From NCBI GenBank assembly GCA_032622095.1, contig CP136066.1, forward strand, positions 191,940,816 through 192,004,815: a DNA stretch of 64,000 bases, read 5' to 3'. Below are positions 1 through 12,176 of this stretch, piece by piece (within the stretch, counting starts at the first letter, position 1; the number at the start of each line of letters is the position of its first letter). Below the pieces are notes generated by a model, which searched no databases, was not told the origin of the DNA, and saw only the letters and a list, made by a program, of their open reading frames with translations. The position numbers and the translations under genes were made by a program. The stretch comes from Siphonodentalium dalli. Taxonomy: Eukaryota > Mollusca > Scaphopoda > Gadilida > Siphonodentaliidae.

Positions 1-185
1 CGAAATATATCCCTATCTATTATGTTATACCCTGTAGTCAATATAAAACTTGCTGAGAAGAGGCAGATCATCTTTAAAAGATTCCTAACAATATCATGTA
101 ATAGATTGATCAATTGATCAATTTGTATCATATATAACGTGTAGCCTAATTACACAGTTCAGGGATTCATGGGAAACTGATATAA

Positions 186-593
186 ACAAACTCCAGTCGC
201 GGTCGAATTTATAGGATATTTAAGCATGATTTATCCTTTGAGAGATATCTGGAAACTCTGAACATGGCAAACCGAATAACCTTATGTAAATTTAGAACTG
301 GTAATCACCATCTACCTATCGAAACCGGACGATGGAAAACACCAAGCAACACAAGTCGTTTATGTCCGCTTTGCGATTCCGGAGAAATTGGAGATGAATT
401 CCACGACCTACTTGTCTGTGGCAAACTATTAAATGACAGACAGCGACTGCTATCAAAATTTATTTACAAAAGGCCCAACTCCATTACTATGAGTGAACTA
501 TTAAATCAGAAAAATTCCACGGACATACGTCGATTGTGTGATTTCATCAGACTTGTCAACCGAGAACTCACAAGGGCAGCTAAGCTTAAATAA
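186..593 (+). pseudogene. LINE (non-LTR retrotransposon) ORF2 3'-end fragment, family 2
   Basis: This is the carboxy-terminal end of a non-LTR retrotransposon polyprotein. The frame is open from about position 186, upstream of the ATG at 264, to the stop at 593. The region before that ATG reads like the typical tail segment (ERYLETLNMANRITLCKF). A zinc-knuckle-like CX2CX9HX4C (CPLC...H...C) follows at residues 34-52 of the ATG-initiated frame, and the same spacing occurs in the LINE copies at 17051 and 42603. Everything 5' of this, including reverse transcriptase, is absent, so it is a 5'-truncated dead copy. The tail segment RQRLLSKF...NSTDIR.LCDFI is shared with the fragment at 46504-46697, so the two belong to one family. 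Confidence 0.8.
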
Positions 594-825
594 TCACATG
601 TACATACACATGTGGTATAAATAAATTGACCATGACCATGTCGGAAATAATTGTCGAGTACCTGCAACTGAATGATACCGACAACACGCATAATTATGTC
701 ATTGCATGGAAGCCAGGTATACATGAACGCAGCTACGATTCAAAGGTACACCATTGTAATGACCAACATAGTAAGTAAACTCAAATCAATACTGTTTCAC
801 TAGTTCACGACTTTACATTTGCTTA

Positions 826-1240
826 TCACTGATATCAGTATTTTTGCTACTATATACACAACCTCTTTTGTTATGTCAAATTGTTATATTATATTATATA
901 TTTCGTGATAGCATCATGTACACAGCACACGTATATTGCGACAGTGGTTTTCTTCACTTGATTCAACGGCCATGTGAGTCGGCCATGTGAGTCGTGGTGT
1001 TTTCTGATTACCAAATTTGGAATCAAAATTTTACAAATAAACCTGTTGAGTATGAATATAACCCAATTTGCATGGCTCGTATTGATCAAACTTACAGTAT
1101 AACAAAGCTCGTAGCGGAGATATGTAAGATTAATGTCAAATATTATTTTGCTACCGAACAGGCAATACTAAATACCATAACGTGACACCGGCTTCGATTG
1201 ATCAGCTGATTCGGATCTGTGTACATAATAGCTATTGCAT
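826..1240 (+). repeat. Dispersed repeat R1, uninterrupted copy
   Basis: This stretch matches, in reverse orientation, sequence split between 30002-30880 and 34344-34420. Shared landmarks are the TGATATCAGTATTTTTGCTA block near 830, the ATGTACACAGCA block near 915, the CCATGTGAGTCG block (duplicated in tandem at 970-995 in this copy only), and CCGAACAGGCAATACTAAAT near 1155. This copy lacks the two insertions found in the other, so it works as the empty-site reference. No coding capacity is recognised. The class of element is unknown. Confidence 0.75.
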
Positions 1241-1371
1241 ATAACAATGTTCTTCTATTGTAAATGTTGTATATATTATGTCTCAATACTCATGAAAATG
1301 TAATATGAGTTTAAGAGAATAAACTAATTGAAAATTGATGGTCGTAACGTATTATTGCGAAATTTACTCAC

Positions 1372-1515
1372 ATAAGAATTCCACTGTTGTCTTTGTGCAC
1401 GAAAGACAACCAGAAGAAACCATGCCGGCGGCAGTCAGGGTATTTGCATCTATAACCTCACCACACCCTGTATCCATTGCCATGGTACAGTTATAACAGT
1501 TGAATCCTGTAACAC
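1372..1515 (-). CDS. Ly6/uPAR (three-finger fold) domain exon, internal
   Basis: Read on the minus strand this is a 144-base open exon with an AG acceptor just before 1515 (pyrimidine-rich ttttctgtag) and a strong GTGAGT donor at 1371-1366. It begins with two bases completing a split codon and ends with one base of the next, so both introns are phase 1. The translation contains FNCYNCTMAMDTGC and SSGCLSCTK, that is CX2CX7C followed later by CX2C, the first half of a Ly6/uPAR domain. Such proteins are secreted or GPI-anchored, and some (the Lynx type) modulate nicotinic receptors. The exon at 12177-12225 supplies a signal peptide and ends in the matching phase. The final exon with the CCxxDxCN end was not found below position 1366 and probably lies outside the window. 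Confidence 0.62.
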
Positions 1516-1592
1516 CTACAGAAAATAATATAAATCATGTTGGAATTATTTATAGAATAACACCTAACTACGAATCTAGCAAAAGTGTTTAA

Positions 1593-1700
1593 CCCTTAAC
1601 TGGAGCTTCCTGATAGTTTACGAAAACCCTGTATATAAGAGAATGCACTGGCACAGGATCTGTAATGTTGCGCCCGCACAGCTCCCGTTATGAAAGGGTA
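1593..1700. mobile_element. Decayed TTAA palindromic MITE (copy 1)
   Basis: A TTAA at 1589-1592 is followed by CCCTTAACTGGAGCTTCCTGAT and then only the right half of the family's palindrome (TATATAAGAGAATGCACTGGC). The distal part (CTGTAATGTTGCGCCCGCAC) resembles that of the copy ending near 40198. The right-hand TTAA has decayed. It lies inside the proposed Ly6 intron. Confidence 0.6.
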
Positions 1701-1855
1701 AAACTGGAAACATAAGAGGATACAAAGAATGGGGGATTGAAGGATAAAACGCTCTGTTCAGTCATCGCCTGGAGATTGTTATCGTGGATAATGAGTATCC
1801 GTGTAGCCACGACAGTATCCTGTCCAACGTGGCCGCCGTTGTATTGTAGACCATA

Positions 1856-2065
1856 TACAGTAATGCCCTAAGTAATCGACTCCTTTAACCAGAGCAGAAT
1901 TATGGATAACTTTTCAGGATTTAGTCGGAAATATGGCTTGTTGCCATTCATCGGAAAGAGAGCTTTCCGATGAATGGCAACAAGCCATATTTCCGACTAT
2001 ATCCTGAAAAGTTACCCATAATTCTGCTCTGGTTAAAGGAGTCGATTACTTAAGGCATTACTGTA
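1856..2065. repeat. Near-perfect 210-bp palindrome (foldback)
   Basis: The two arms, starting TACAGTAATGCC and ending GGCATTACTGTA, are about 98 bases each around a short centre rich in AGAGAGCT. Only a handful of mismatches were seen. It could extrude a cruciform or be transcribed as a long hairpin. No coding sequence is present. Confidence 0.9.
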
Positions 2066-2109
2066 GGTCAATTGTATCTGTGTTTTACCTCGTTTTCCCT
2101 CTACACAAT

Positions 2110-2345
2110 TTTAGTTAATTGTAACCCAACCAATTGGGTCAATATTAATAAGTAACTCTTAACCCAATATATAATCAGATTTGAACCCAATATGTATTTG
2201 GTTACATAATTTAACCCATTTGCGTTATAAATTTAACAAAATAGTTAGTCGCCTTTAACTAAAATGGAGTCATATATGACTATATAAATTGGATCAAATG
2301 TGACTGAATATTGGGTCAAAAGTAACTAAATATTGGGTCACCATA
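2110..2345. repeat. Interspersed TTGGGTCAA/TTAACCCAA motif cluster
   Basis: The short motif ATTGGGTCAA or its complement recurs about eight times within 240 bases, separated by AT-rich spacers containing AGTAACT or AGTTACT. It resembles a degraded palindromic satellite. The flanking bases 2066-2109 and 2346-2639 hold nothing recognisable. Confidence 0.6.
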
Positions 2346-2639
2346 GCCTTTCTTAACACATATAAGAGCACGAAAAACAACAAAATCGCCAAATCTAACT
2401 TATTTGGTCGTCCAACAATGAAATAAGCATTGGATAAAGGTATAAAACAATACACTTAAAGGGTTTTTGTTGTTTCTTTAAAACTATGCATGTAAATGAC
2501 CTTGCGATTTATAAAACGACAGGTTTTGGGTCAATAAGCGAGAGCACTGAGTCGCGGCTATGTTGGATTCACCCAACCCCCGTTCAGCGGTGTGCTACAT
2601 TGTTTAAACATATTTTATTTGTAGTATAATACAAAAATG

Positions 2640-3490
2640 GATTGGGGCACACGTTACAAAACTTAATGAGCCCCTCTCCGGTATACATTGATACAAACAA
2701 TTTGTTTAACAAAGTGACACAATTAGTAACTTATTTACAGTTTGATATTGTATCACTATTAAAAGTTAAATTAGGGATATCACCAGAGGTGCCAATCAAT
2801 GAATATGACATGCCCATTGTCTTTTCAGGAATTATAGCTGACCAGCCAATTTTTTTTACCATGTTGCTATGGTTTCAAGGTCCATATTTATAATCATTGC
2901 TAATTCATTCAGGTCGTGGTGGCTATTAGTAAGGCAGGTGTCGTCAGCGTACATTCTGGTCACGGAACTGATTTTGTCTGGCAGGTCATTTATGTAAACT
3001 AAAAATAGAAAAGGTCCTAAAATCTAGCCCTAAGGTACGCCCGCTGTGATGATCTCATAATCAGAAAAGCTGTCATTAACTAACACGCGCTGCTGGCGGT
3101 TACCTGGATAGTTTTATATCCATTTCAAAGGTTTCCCTCGCACTACATAGCTAGACAGTTTATGTACCAATGTACCAAACTCTCTCAAATGCCTTCGATA
3201 TATCACAGAAAGTAGAGCATGTATATAATCCATTGTCGAGAGATTGGCACAGGTGATTATACATATCTATGAGTTGATGAGATGTACTTTGACCTGGCGC
3301 GAAACCCGATTGGCGTGAGTATATTAGTTCGTTTTCATTAAAGAACTCCCTGATCTGTTTTAAGACAACGTTTTCGAATATCTTTCCAATGCACGGTAGA
3401 GGCGAGATAGGGCGATAGTTTTTAATATCAGCAGGGTCGTCTTTTTTAAAGATGGGAACAACATTTGCATTTTTCCATATAGATGGAATT
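2640..3490 (-). pseudogene. Degenerate LINE reverse transcriptase fragment
   Basis: Minus-strand translation in shifting frames gives the successive reverse-transcriptase landmarks of a non-LTR retrotransposon. In order from 3490 downward these are NANVVPIFKKDDPADIKNYR (motif 1), PISPLPCIGKIFENVVLKQI, SRQSGFAPGQSTSHQLIDM, a motif-A-like DISKAFERVW, a GVP..G.ILGPFLFLVYINDLP block, a MYADDTCL box, and a thumb-like INMDLETIATW. Numerous stops and frameshifts interrupt it, so it is an old dead copy. Endonuclease and 3' end are not recognisable. It differs in sequence from the intact LINE at 16924-19438. Confidence 0.85.
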
Positions 3491-4903
3491 TTTATGGTAT
3501 CGAATGAGTAAATTTAAAGGATAAGTTATTTTTTAGCCGTGGCTTGAAGCATTCTCGCACTAATTCAATTGTGGCCATTCAAATGTTACATAAATGGAAT
3601 GCACCTCCAGAACTTTTACCTGTGTGGGACGGGTGCGGCGACTAAGTAATTTCGCTCATACTCCAACATCCAAAGAGGGGTTGTAATTTGTACCATCCTG
3701 GGGGGGGGGGGTCATTACTAATATGACTTTCTTGTATGCTGATTTAACCACTTCCGATAGGCAGATGCGCGACACTCCAGGGGGTTCAATTCAACAAATA
3801 TGAAGGTTGGGTCCGCCCCTATAGGGGTTAGTAGTTCACCACTGTGTGGTATGTCGATTTATAAAAATTGTATAGCTCGATTTGCTACGACTATCAATTA
3901 TTATTACCACTTTATAGGGCGTTCTCTAGGCTCTACGCTCATGGGTTGAAACATTGTCTCAAGCGTAAATATGCATTAATAACTTTTGATGTCAAACTCC
4001 CATCGTTTGCCATTCGTCTTCAATTCTGGTTTTTCTCTCTCCTATTTTCGAGACTCCTTGTCACCTGACAAGTCTGAATGAACATCCACTTGCACCAAGT
4101 GTAATGCCTAGGGCCACATTTCACCATAGCACAATTTACACGCACTATACATGAGTGTTAACTTACGTGTACTCTTAATTGAGTTATAGTGTTTATATTA
4201 TATTAAATTAAATGTTCTTGGAAATATCTCTCTCTCTTAAATCTACCTCATTATTCCACTGTCATTGGGTCAATTCAATTGTCCACATCTTTGGTGATAA
4301 TAGTAATAACATGATCATATCGGGCATTATGGTTTATTATTTCCACCTATAAGGGCATTCTCTAGAATATTAATGACGTTTTATCCTGCGATAAAATCCC
4401 ATAACACTAACTAAATTACGTGAATATGTAAGTTCATTATGGCCCTAGGGCGCTAATGTGATATGCTCGTCGTTAGCACGAGATGGCCCGACACGTCACG
4501 TGACCAAACTGTCGATGACGTTTTCGGAATTGTTTATTCTAATAAAGCTTTTTAACGAAGAAATACCCGATTGCCATGTGTTACATAGAACACATACCTA
4601 ACTAAATGGTATCCTAAGGTAAACACAGGTATATATTATTTCAATTTAAGCATTATTACGCGAGTTATTTGGTCTCAGATGCCGGTGATATTTTGCCTAA
4701 TTTCGATGTATTTTGGTCACATGATTTTTGTTTTGATCACGTGATAATTGTTTGCACACAACCCAGACGATCCATGCGTATTTGTGTAAATTAAAAAAAT
4801 ATCTTTTTATATATTTTGATTAAATTGTGTTAATTCAGAGATGTTGTGAAATATTTGAACTTGTCGGGGTACGACACTTACATAATGATAGTGTGTGGAA
4901 ATA
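3491..4903. other. Gene-free stretch
   Basis: No convincing exon was seen. There is a run of G at about 3702-3711. A copy of the end of the foldback repeat described at 4904 lies near 4299-4345 (AATAGTAATAACATGAT followed by GGGCATTATGG). Confidence 0.5.
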
Positions 4904-5241
4904 ATAGTAATAACATGATTTTTCGGGAATTATGGTTTCTTAACGGCCCTCCCGGAATGATTAACAGCCCTCGTGCCTATTAGCGGCCCTCGACTTCGTC
5001 TCGGGCCGCTTATATGCCCTCTGGCTGTTAATCATTCCTATCGGGCCGTTAAGAAACCATAATGCCCTCAAAAATCATGTTATTGTTATATTAACGGCCC
5101 TCTGGAATGATTAACAGCCCTCGGGCCTATTAGCGGCCCTCGACTTCGTCTCGGGCCGCTAATAGGCCATTGGGCTGTTAATCATTCCAGCCGGGCCGTT
5201 AATAAACCATAACGCCCTCAAAAATCATGCTATTGTTATAT
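4904..5241. repeat. Tandemly duplicated palindromic repeat (GGGCCGTTAA family)
   Basis: Two successive palindromic units, roughly 4904-5090 and 5091-5241, share arms of the type TTAACGGCCCTC and GAGGGCCGTTAA around a centre GACTTCGTCTCGGGCC. The first unit has both outer arms (AACATGATTTTT and AAAAATCATGTT). The second begins inside the arm, which suggests it arose by unequal duplication. The high GC of the arms stands out from the AT-rich surroundings. Confidence 0.85.
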
Positions 5242-5854
5242 TGAAAGTTCTCAAATAACACAATGACGCATATTGAAACCGTTGTTATGTAAACAGAACT
5301 TTTATAGTGATTTGTCAACAAACATTTCTAAGCGCGAAGTAAGTTCAAATAATTTTGTCTAAATATTATTATTAGAATCTTTTTCAGTACTATGACAATT
5401 TCTAAAACATTGATATCTTACTGAACTTATTAGATATTACCAACGATGCCACTCTGACTGTAACAGTAAACATAATGGTTTCGATCTGTGAAATCTTGTC
5501 ATTGGAGAGTTATTAATATATATTGTCATCACTAAATCCAGCATTCTGATTGGTCGGCGCCCACGTGGCTAGTTGCAGTTATTTCTCGGTGAATGCGTAA
5601 CGCCTCATGACACCAAGCTAATAACACCATCGATACGTCATTAGGTTTGGAAAGACGAACGCGTAATGTTTTGGGCGCATTTGGACTCGCGCAGGATTGA
5701 CTTAATACATCATCGGGTTTCAACATGAAGAGAAATTGTTCCTATTAACTTTTGCCAAGGGTGCTATTGGGTATTTTGGGCTGATCTTGTCACGATACAC
5801 TTTTCGATTTAAATATATTTACAAAAGTGGCTTTTTCGCTAAATGTATATAAAT
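5242..5854. other. Gene-free stretch
   Basis: Only short open frames without recognisable motifs occur here. Nothing is claimed. Confidence 0.4.
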
Positions 5855-6015
5855 ATAAGGATTAACTGTCATGTGGACTATTTTTATGGAGATGTAACGG
5901 TGAGGTAAGTGGACATAACTTGTATGTAAAACCCTTCGGGTTTTACACAAGTTATGTCCACTTACCTCACCGTTACATCTCCATAAAAACAGTCCACATT
6001 ACAGTTAATCCTTAT
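5855..6015. repeat. 161-bp near-perfect palindrome
   Basis: The arms ATAAGGATTAACTGT and ACAGTTAATCCTTAT close around GTAAAACCCTTCGGGTTTTAC. Pairing runs almost without break through GGAGATGTAACGGTGAGGTA and its complement. It is a second foldback inside the proposed 10.7-kb Ly6 intron and is unrelated in sequence to the one at 1856. Confidence 0.9.
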
Positions 6016-7094
6016 GAAAATGAGAACATTGTAGATAGTGCATTGTGAAAATCTCACTGCGAACGACAATCCATGAATTTACTGTATACAGTAATTATAA
6101 TCGTTGACATGGTATTTATCAATTGAAAACTTGATGATTGAAAATGGCGCCGGACGTCGAACGCACACGTGTTTCAAAATTTATAGATCGAACAGAATTA
6201 ATGCTATGAATGGCACTCATGGATTAGTAACTGGTTACAAGCCGGTCATGAAAAATATTATGTGGTGTAACTTGTAAGGCGGTCGGGAAAAAAATCACAG
6301 TAAGATTACCGATGGATACCGCATGCATGTCAACTGCGAGCATTCGCTGTCGACGCTGTGATACCATTACCACTTGACCGCCGTTTATTACCGCAGTCAA
6401 TGCAGGCATACAACCTGCACATGGTCGATTAATTAGAGCATACAACTTAAATCCTCAATTTCTGGTCTCACAAATAATACATATTATTTGATTTAACATC
6501 TAACATTCTATATAACGATGTGATTACCTTCAAATAACATGTCTAGACTTCTTTAATACAACCATTGTTACTTGACAACCAGTACTCATCATCTAAAACT
6601 CAGCCTTATGACAGACAAATAGTTCGTTAATGTTAACCATCATTACTGTTTTATTGCCCATTTTGTGTATAGTAGTGCACTGCCATGTGAGCATTTTGTT
6701 AGCCATTAAGCTGTATAATATAATAAATAAGCATATGATCATACTATAACTTTGATTCTCAACTCGCTCCCGTTACACACTCAATTTGGTACCAACAATA
6801 CTGATACACAATCAATTTGGTTTTTGAATAAGATTTCCGATAAAAAAACAAAATTTGGACAAAGTTTGGCCAAATTAATTGTTTTTTTGGCCATTTTTCG
6901 TGAAAACAAATTGGCCATTGGCTAAATTGACCTGTGACAGCTTGAACCCTGTTTGTGTGTCAATTATTTTCAGCAGGCTGAAACGATGATAAACACCAAG
7001 GAACCAAACCAGCCAATCATATTGCTACGCAGACGCTTAACCTTTTCTTTATTAATGGATTCTCGTATTTAGTTGTAAAAATAAGCAGCAGAAT
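6016..7094. other. Gene-free stretch
   Basis: No exon, RNA gene or ordered repeat was recognised. The stretch around 6840-6930 has several TTTGGCCA/TTGGCCAA-type words but no clear period. Confidence 0.4.
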
Positions 7095-7320
7095 GCTCTA
7101 TTACCCATCTGAAGGGATGTTCAGAAAATATGAGCAGACGACAGACGTAGAAACGATGATATATGTTCAGAATGATTCATATTCATTGGTGGGAAATGTT
7201 TAGGTAATAAGTTCAACAAACTACCTACAGTGTATGTTTTATTGAACTTATTATCTGAACATGTCATAATGGAACTACTCGTCAATTCGTATTTAGTATA
7301 GAAATGGTTACACCCCGCTG
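7095..7320 (+). repeat. MITE-B short dispersed repeat, copy A
   Basis: This copy shares an ordered set of words with those at 28545, 34858 (reverse), 36798 and 55211. They are GGGATGTTCAGAAAATATGA, GCAGACGACAGAC, AATAAGTTCAACAAACTA, TGAACTTATTATCTGAACA, and a terminal AACTACTCGTCAATxxGTATTTAGTATAGAAA. An internal inverted repeat (TAATAAGTTCAA...TTGAACTTATTA) can fold. No protein is encoded. Confidence 0.8.
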
Positions 7321-9399
7321 TTCCTGTCTATTGTATCACTTTACAATGAATTTGGACTGTTGCCTCAAATTGCTTTTACACTTTGTGTATCGCTAATGAA
7401 CTACAACGAAAGTCTCCTTAATACTCGTGTTCTTTGTGTGCATTTATAATGAAGTTTAATTGATTGACGCACGTCTTCGTATATTAGTTGTGGTGAATGT
7501 ATGACCATTGTGTTGTGGAAAACCGGGTACATATAGTGCATTACTAAAATCAATAGGCACTTTAAACGGCTTGACATCATTCGTCCAACAAAATATTTTT
7601 TTCAATCAGACAGGGGGCAGTAAAAAAAACGTTGCAATACGGTATATCGGGGTGGCGTCGGTGATCTAACTTGCCAAATTACAATTTTTACTCCTGCGTG
7701 CAATTGTTTTATTCAATACATTAAAAGTCCAAACAAAGTCCCTGTAACCGTTCTAAACATGCCTTCAATTCCAGTTCGAGGCGGAGAAAACAGATTTCAT
7801 AGATTGAAATCTAATTACGTTGTGGGTTGAAAGGGGTGGGTTCATAGACTAGAGCCACTTGGCGGTTTGCGACCGCATACACATACTAATATTCGCTTTA
7901 GGGTGTATTTACATTGCTGTATATCTGTATACAGTTCTACACGCATATAAGTGGAAACTGGTTATCTGCATATGATACATACTAGAGACATGCTAAAATC
8001 TGAAAAGCTACAAGCCTTAGCCTAAATAATTGAGCATATGAGAAAGGTTGTACAACTGGTTTGAGTATTAGTGTGACTATTGTTAGCTATACCACATTAC
8101 CGATAACAGAGTGTAGCAGAGCCGTCTTTTGATAGTTTGTACATATGTATCTGTGCTTAAATTCACCAGACAAGATGGCGTCCAACATGGCTGCCGTTTT
8201 TGTCAGTTTGATGAACATTATAGTGATAAAATGTTATCACCTGTATACAAATGTATTTATTTCTGTGAATCTAAAATATAATTCCAAGTGTTTAGAGCAC
8301 AATTGGAACTCCCCGTCAAAAATGGTCTCCAAAATAATAACCAGACGTGGAAAATTTGACGTGTTTTCACTAATATCTTCTACATGTAGATCAGTTTCTG
8401 CTGTTTGGAACTGGTTTGGAAATGTGACTGTATTTTGTATTGTTCATATTAATTGATCATTTAGCTTTGAAACATACCATTCATGAGGTCCCAGGCCCTT
8501 CCGATCCCTCAAAAAATCGCTTTTACACGGTATAATATTTCACCCAAAATCACTATTGGGATTCTTGTCATATTTGAATAAAGAATTGGCAGAACTGTGT
8601 AATGTAAGTAAGGCATACCATTACTTATAAATATTACAACTCAATGGAACCAACTTTTCAATTTTGCTCAACATGACGGCAAAAATATGGAAAATGGTTG
8701 ATATTGCCCCAGCGTGTCATGCAATCGTTTAAAAGTTGACGTTGATGAATAAAATAAGCTATTCTGTCTCATATACATTGAGTACTAACATTTGTGATGC
8801 GCACTGGTTAATTTTACTATTGTAGCCACTGAAATTACCAGAATAATTTCTATCACACACTTTTCATGTTTGGACTTTTTTTTCAAGTCACATTGAACTA
8901 TTGTTTATATCAAAGGTGTTTATTGTTTTTATATGTCTTAAGTACATCAACCTAATGTATTTAAAGACAAAATTACTCAAGACGGCTTGCAAATTGACAA
9001 CCAAATTTCGTTTTAAAAAATGTTGATTTTTCGCATTATTTCCGAACATTATTCACTGCTGTTCCTAAAAGGTAGCAAATTGTAACTCACTTTGTTAATA
9101 AACACGTTACTGAATCAACTGACAACTAGATTATACCGCATGACAAATTCATTTTAAAGGATGCTGTATGGAATTTTGCCGAAAACTTTTAGTGCATTCT
9201 GGCCATATTTTTAGAACGGAAATGGGCAGAACTTTGAAACTGAACTAAGATGAGTCATATTATGTGCTACGCGAGCCCAATTGATTGACTAATGCCATGA
9301 CAACCGTTTCCTCCATAGTTCATATAAAACGCCATCAAGATGGAGAACTCACTGACATTACCTCTTTATCGATTGAGTTATTGTTGAAAGGTACACCTG
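7321..9399. other. Gene-free stretch
   Basis: An open frame at 8145-8456 starts at an ATG, but it has no recognisable motif and its composition matches the surrounding noncoding DNA. No other structure is claimed. Confidence 0.4.
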
Positions 9400-10715
9400 T
9401 ACAACCCACCATGGCGATATTCACTCCATATCGCATTCGCATATAGTCACCACACATATTACACATTACCATGTAATCACTCACGTTATACGGATACGCC
9501 TCACCCATTACCATACAACCACACTTGGTTATACCCGTACACCCAACACATGACTATACAGTCATGAGTCACCAGGCAGGCACATCGGATATACTCATGC
9601 ACCTTACTCATGCCCGTATAGTCACTCTCTGTACACCTATTCACCACATTTATGATCAGACAGTCACTTCTTGGATACATATTCGCCTCACTATTGGCCA
9701 TACAATCACTCCCTGTATATATATTTGCCACACCATTGGCAATATAGCCACTCAATATATATATATACACCCCACCATGCCTCTATGATCATTCCAGGTA
9801 TACATATTCACATGTGCAGTTATCACACAGCCCTTCTAGATATACCAATACCCCGCACACCACCTCACAATTGGACATATGGTCACTCACTGAATATATT
9901 GGTCACATCCATGACCATATAGCTGCTCAAGATATACATATGCACCCCGCTCATGACCATAGAGTCAATCTAGGTATGCATATGCACATAATCAATGGCA
10001 ATACAGCCCTTCAGGGTACCCATATGCCATGTATACATATAGACATCACGTTTGAATGTATATGCCAATACCCCGCACATACGGCCATTCGTACACTCCA
10101 GACTTGCATATACACATCACTCATATGATTTAGCCACTCGCTGTAAACTCACACACCCCATCCGCGATTATACCGCTACTCCCTGTATAGCTATAATATA
10201 CAGCCACAATATAGATGCATATACATCCCGTATACACCCATGACCACAAGGACACTTCATATACCCACACGCTCGCCAATGACCATCCATCTATATACGT
10301 GTATACATATACACTTCAGCAATCATAACCATACAGTCATTCCATGTACACATATATACATTACCCATAAGCTCTTATTATACCCAAACACCACTCCAAT
10401 GGCAATACACTAACTAATACAGCCGCTCCATGTATACCTATTCACGTCACACATGACCATTCATTGTATACCTATGCATCTCACCATGGATACCCCACCC
10501 ATGACATTTAGCCACCCCTTGTATAATTATTCACCACTCTGTGCATACAGATGCATCTAACATTAATGGACACCCCACCCATGACAATATAGCCACTCCT
10601 TGTATAACTATCCACAGCATTCATGATTATACAATAACTCCCTGTATATATAGTCACCTCACCTATGACCACAAGTCACTCCCTGGCTGCCAGTTTGACA
10701 TACACCATGTATATT
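9400..10715. repeat. Degenerate minisatellite, about 42-bp period
   Basis: About 1.3 kb consists of imperfect units. The clearest adjacent pair is at 9913-9996, each 42 bases, starting GACCATATAG or GACCATAGAG and running into TATACATATGCACCC and a CTCAT/CAAT end. Because 42 is divisible by three, several frames stay open and produce repetitive His/Thr/Ile/Pro peptides. These are a by-product of the repeat, not evidence of a gene. Divergence is high, so the array is old. Confidence 0.85.
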
Positions 10716-12176
10716 TAAGTTGATAAATTATGATGCTAATGGGCGAGCGTAGCCTTGTAATAATGTCCCTATCAGTTCAGTTTCGAAGTTCTACGATTTC
10801 CGATAAAAAACGGCCAGAATCCCCAAAAAAAATATTTTTTGGGAGCAAAATTCACTCACAATTTTGATGAAAAATGTTGGAATATTCCTGATCGAAGCAA
10901 TAAATTAACAGTTGGAAATTTGAAAACAAGTAAATAACTTGTTCTGCCAAATTCCATTAACATTAACATGTTAGTGTTATGCATATTTATTTATATCACG
11001 TGATCGTTGCTAACTGTTTGAAAATATTATATCGGGTTGACTAAAAGTGCTGCGCGGGGTATTCTCAAATTGTCGGCGGATTTTGTCAACATAAACAATA
11101 ATACATTCAGCGTTTGATGGGAATGAATCATCAAACAGCTATATACACACAAGACATGCATTTAGCGTTGTATGTTTTATTGAGGGATTAGCCGATGTGG
11201 TCTATTGAGTGTGAACCGATTCGCATGCGTGTGACTTTCAAAGATCCACGGTTCAATTTGACACACACAAAAAAACATTATTTCCTAAGCAAATGTTCCG
11301 CTTACCAGACAAACTATAATGAAAAATACTCTCAATCACCATCATTCGTATCAAATAGTCATTGCGAAGATTTACAAAAGCATCCAACAGTTAAACGCCG
11401 AAAAAGATCACAAAATCTCATAAATTGAAAACGCTCTTTATCATCAACCGATTCCCCCCACGCGTGTGTGGAATTGCTTAGAAACTATGACACATCCTGA
11501 ACAAGAGGAACGGAATGCTTTTTCGGCAACATGCGGATAATAAAATGAAACTTATGAAAAATAACCTTCGGAATAATACATAATTATCCCTTATAAGGTT
11601 TGTTTCTCATTTGCAACATACGTGCATGCCAAAAGTTATCCAAAGGAGATGTTTACCAACACGCCCGTGGCTTGATATATGATACACTGTCTCACACTAT
11701 TTGTAATAAGCTCGTGTTTTCAGATGTTAAGGATGCCCTGCCTGATGTGACACAACCACATGTGCGTGTTCTATGTGAAAGAACATAATTAAATAGGACC
11801 CATAGACCAGTTATTTCTTAGTTTTGGTGGCCAGCTATTGACCTCAAAAGAGGAAGTTTTGACACGTTTTGAATATTTAACAGCCAAGCACAAATTATAA
11901 TAAAGAGCGTCTATTCTTCCTTCGTCCAAAAAGCGGTATATAATAAAGAGCGTTCGCAGTTAAGATGTTTTTTATTCGTGTACAGCGTAAAACTAATGGC
12001 TGATTTTTATGTATTTTCGCGATAATTGTGCCACTCAAATAATAGTTATTGTAAGTATTTAACTTTTTTATTTTGCCCGATAAGATTAAAACTACCTTAT
12101 GTAAGTCTGAATACTTTGGATCCACATCGGACAGAGCACCTTTAACTATATATAATTATAGAATCGAATGACATAC
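10716..12176. other. Gene-free stretch with three TAAAGAGCGT motifs
   Basis: The frames at 11195-11428 and 11600-11788 have no recognisable motif. The motif occurs at 11431-11440 in reverse and at 11901-11910 and 11944-11953 forward. Sequence around 11944-12060 resembles that around 45416-45480, so this is part of a dispersed element. Confidence 0.5.
11894..11957 (+). repeat. Paired AATAAAGAGCG motif
   Basis: Two copies of TAAAGAGCGT lie on the same strand 43 bases apart, each preceded by ATAA. Similar same-strand pairs occur at 33305/33336 (31 apart) and 53152/53190 (38 apart), with a one-mismatch partner near 41136 for the copy at 41090. The function is unknown. Confidence 0.7.

Noticed and set aside
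8145-8456. A 103-codon ATG-initiated frame
   Set aside because: Its composition is that of surrounding noncoding DNA and no family was recognised.
9501-10723. Several open frames of 60-100 codons with His/Thr/Pro-rich peptides
   Set aside because: They are frames through a 42-bp minisatellite on both strands, not genes.
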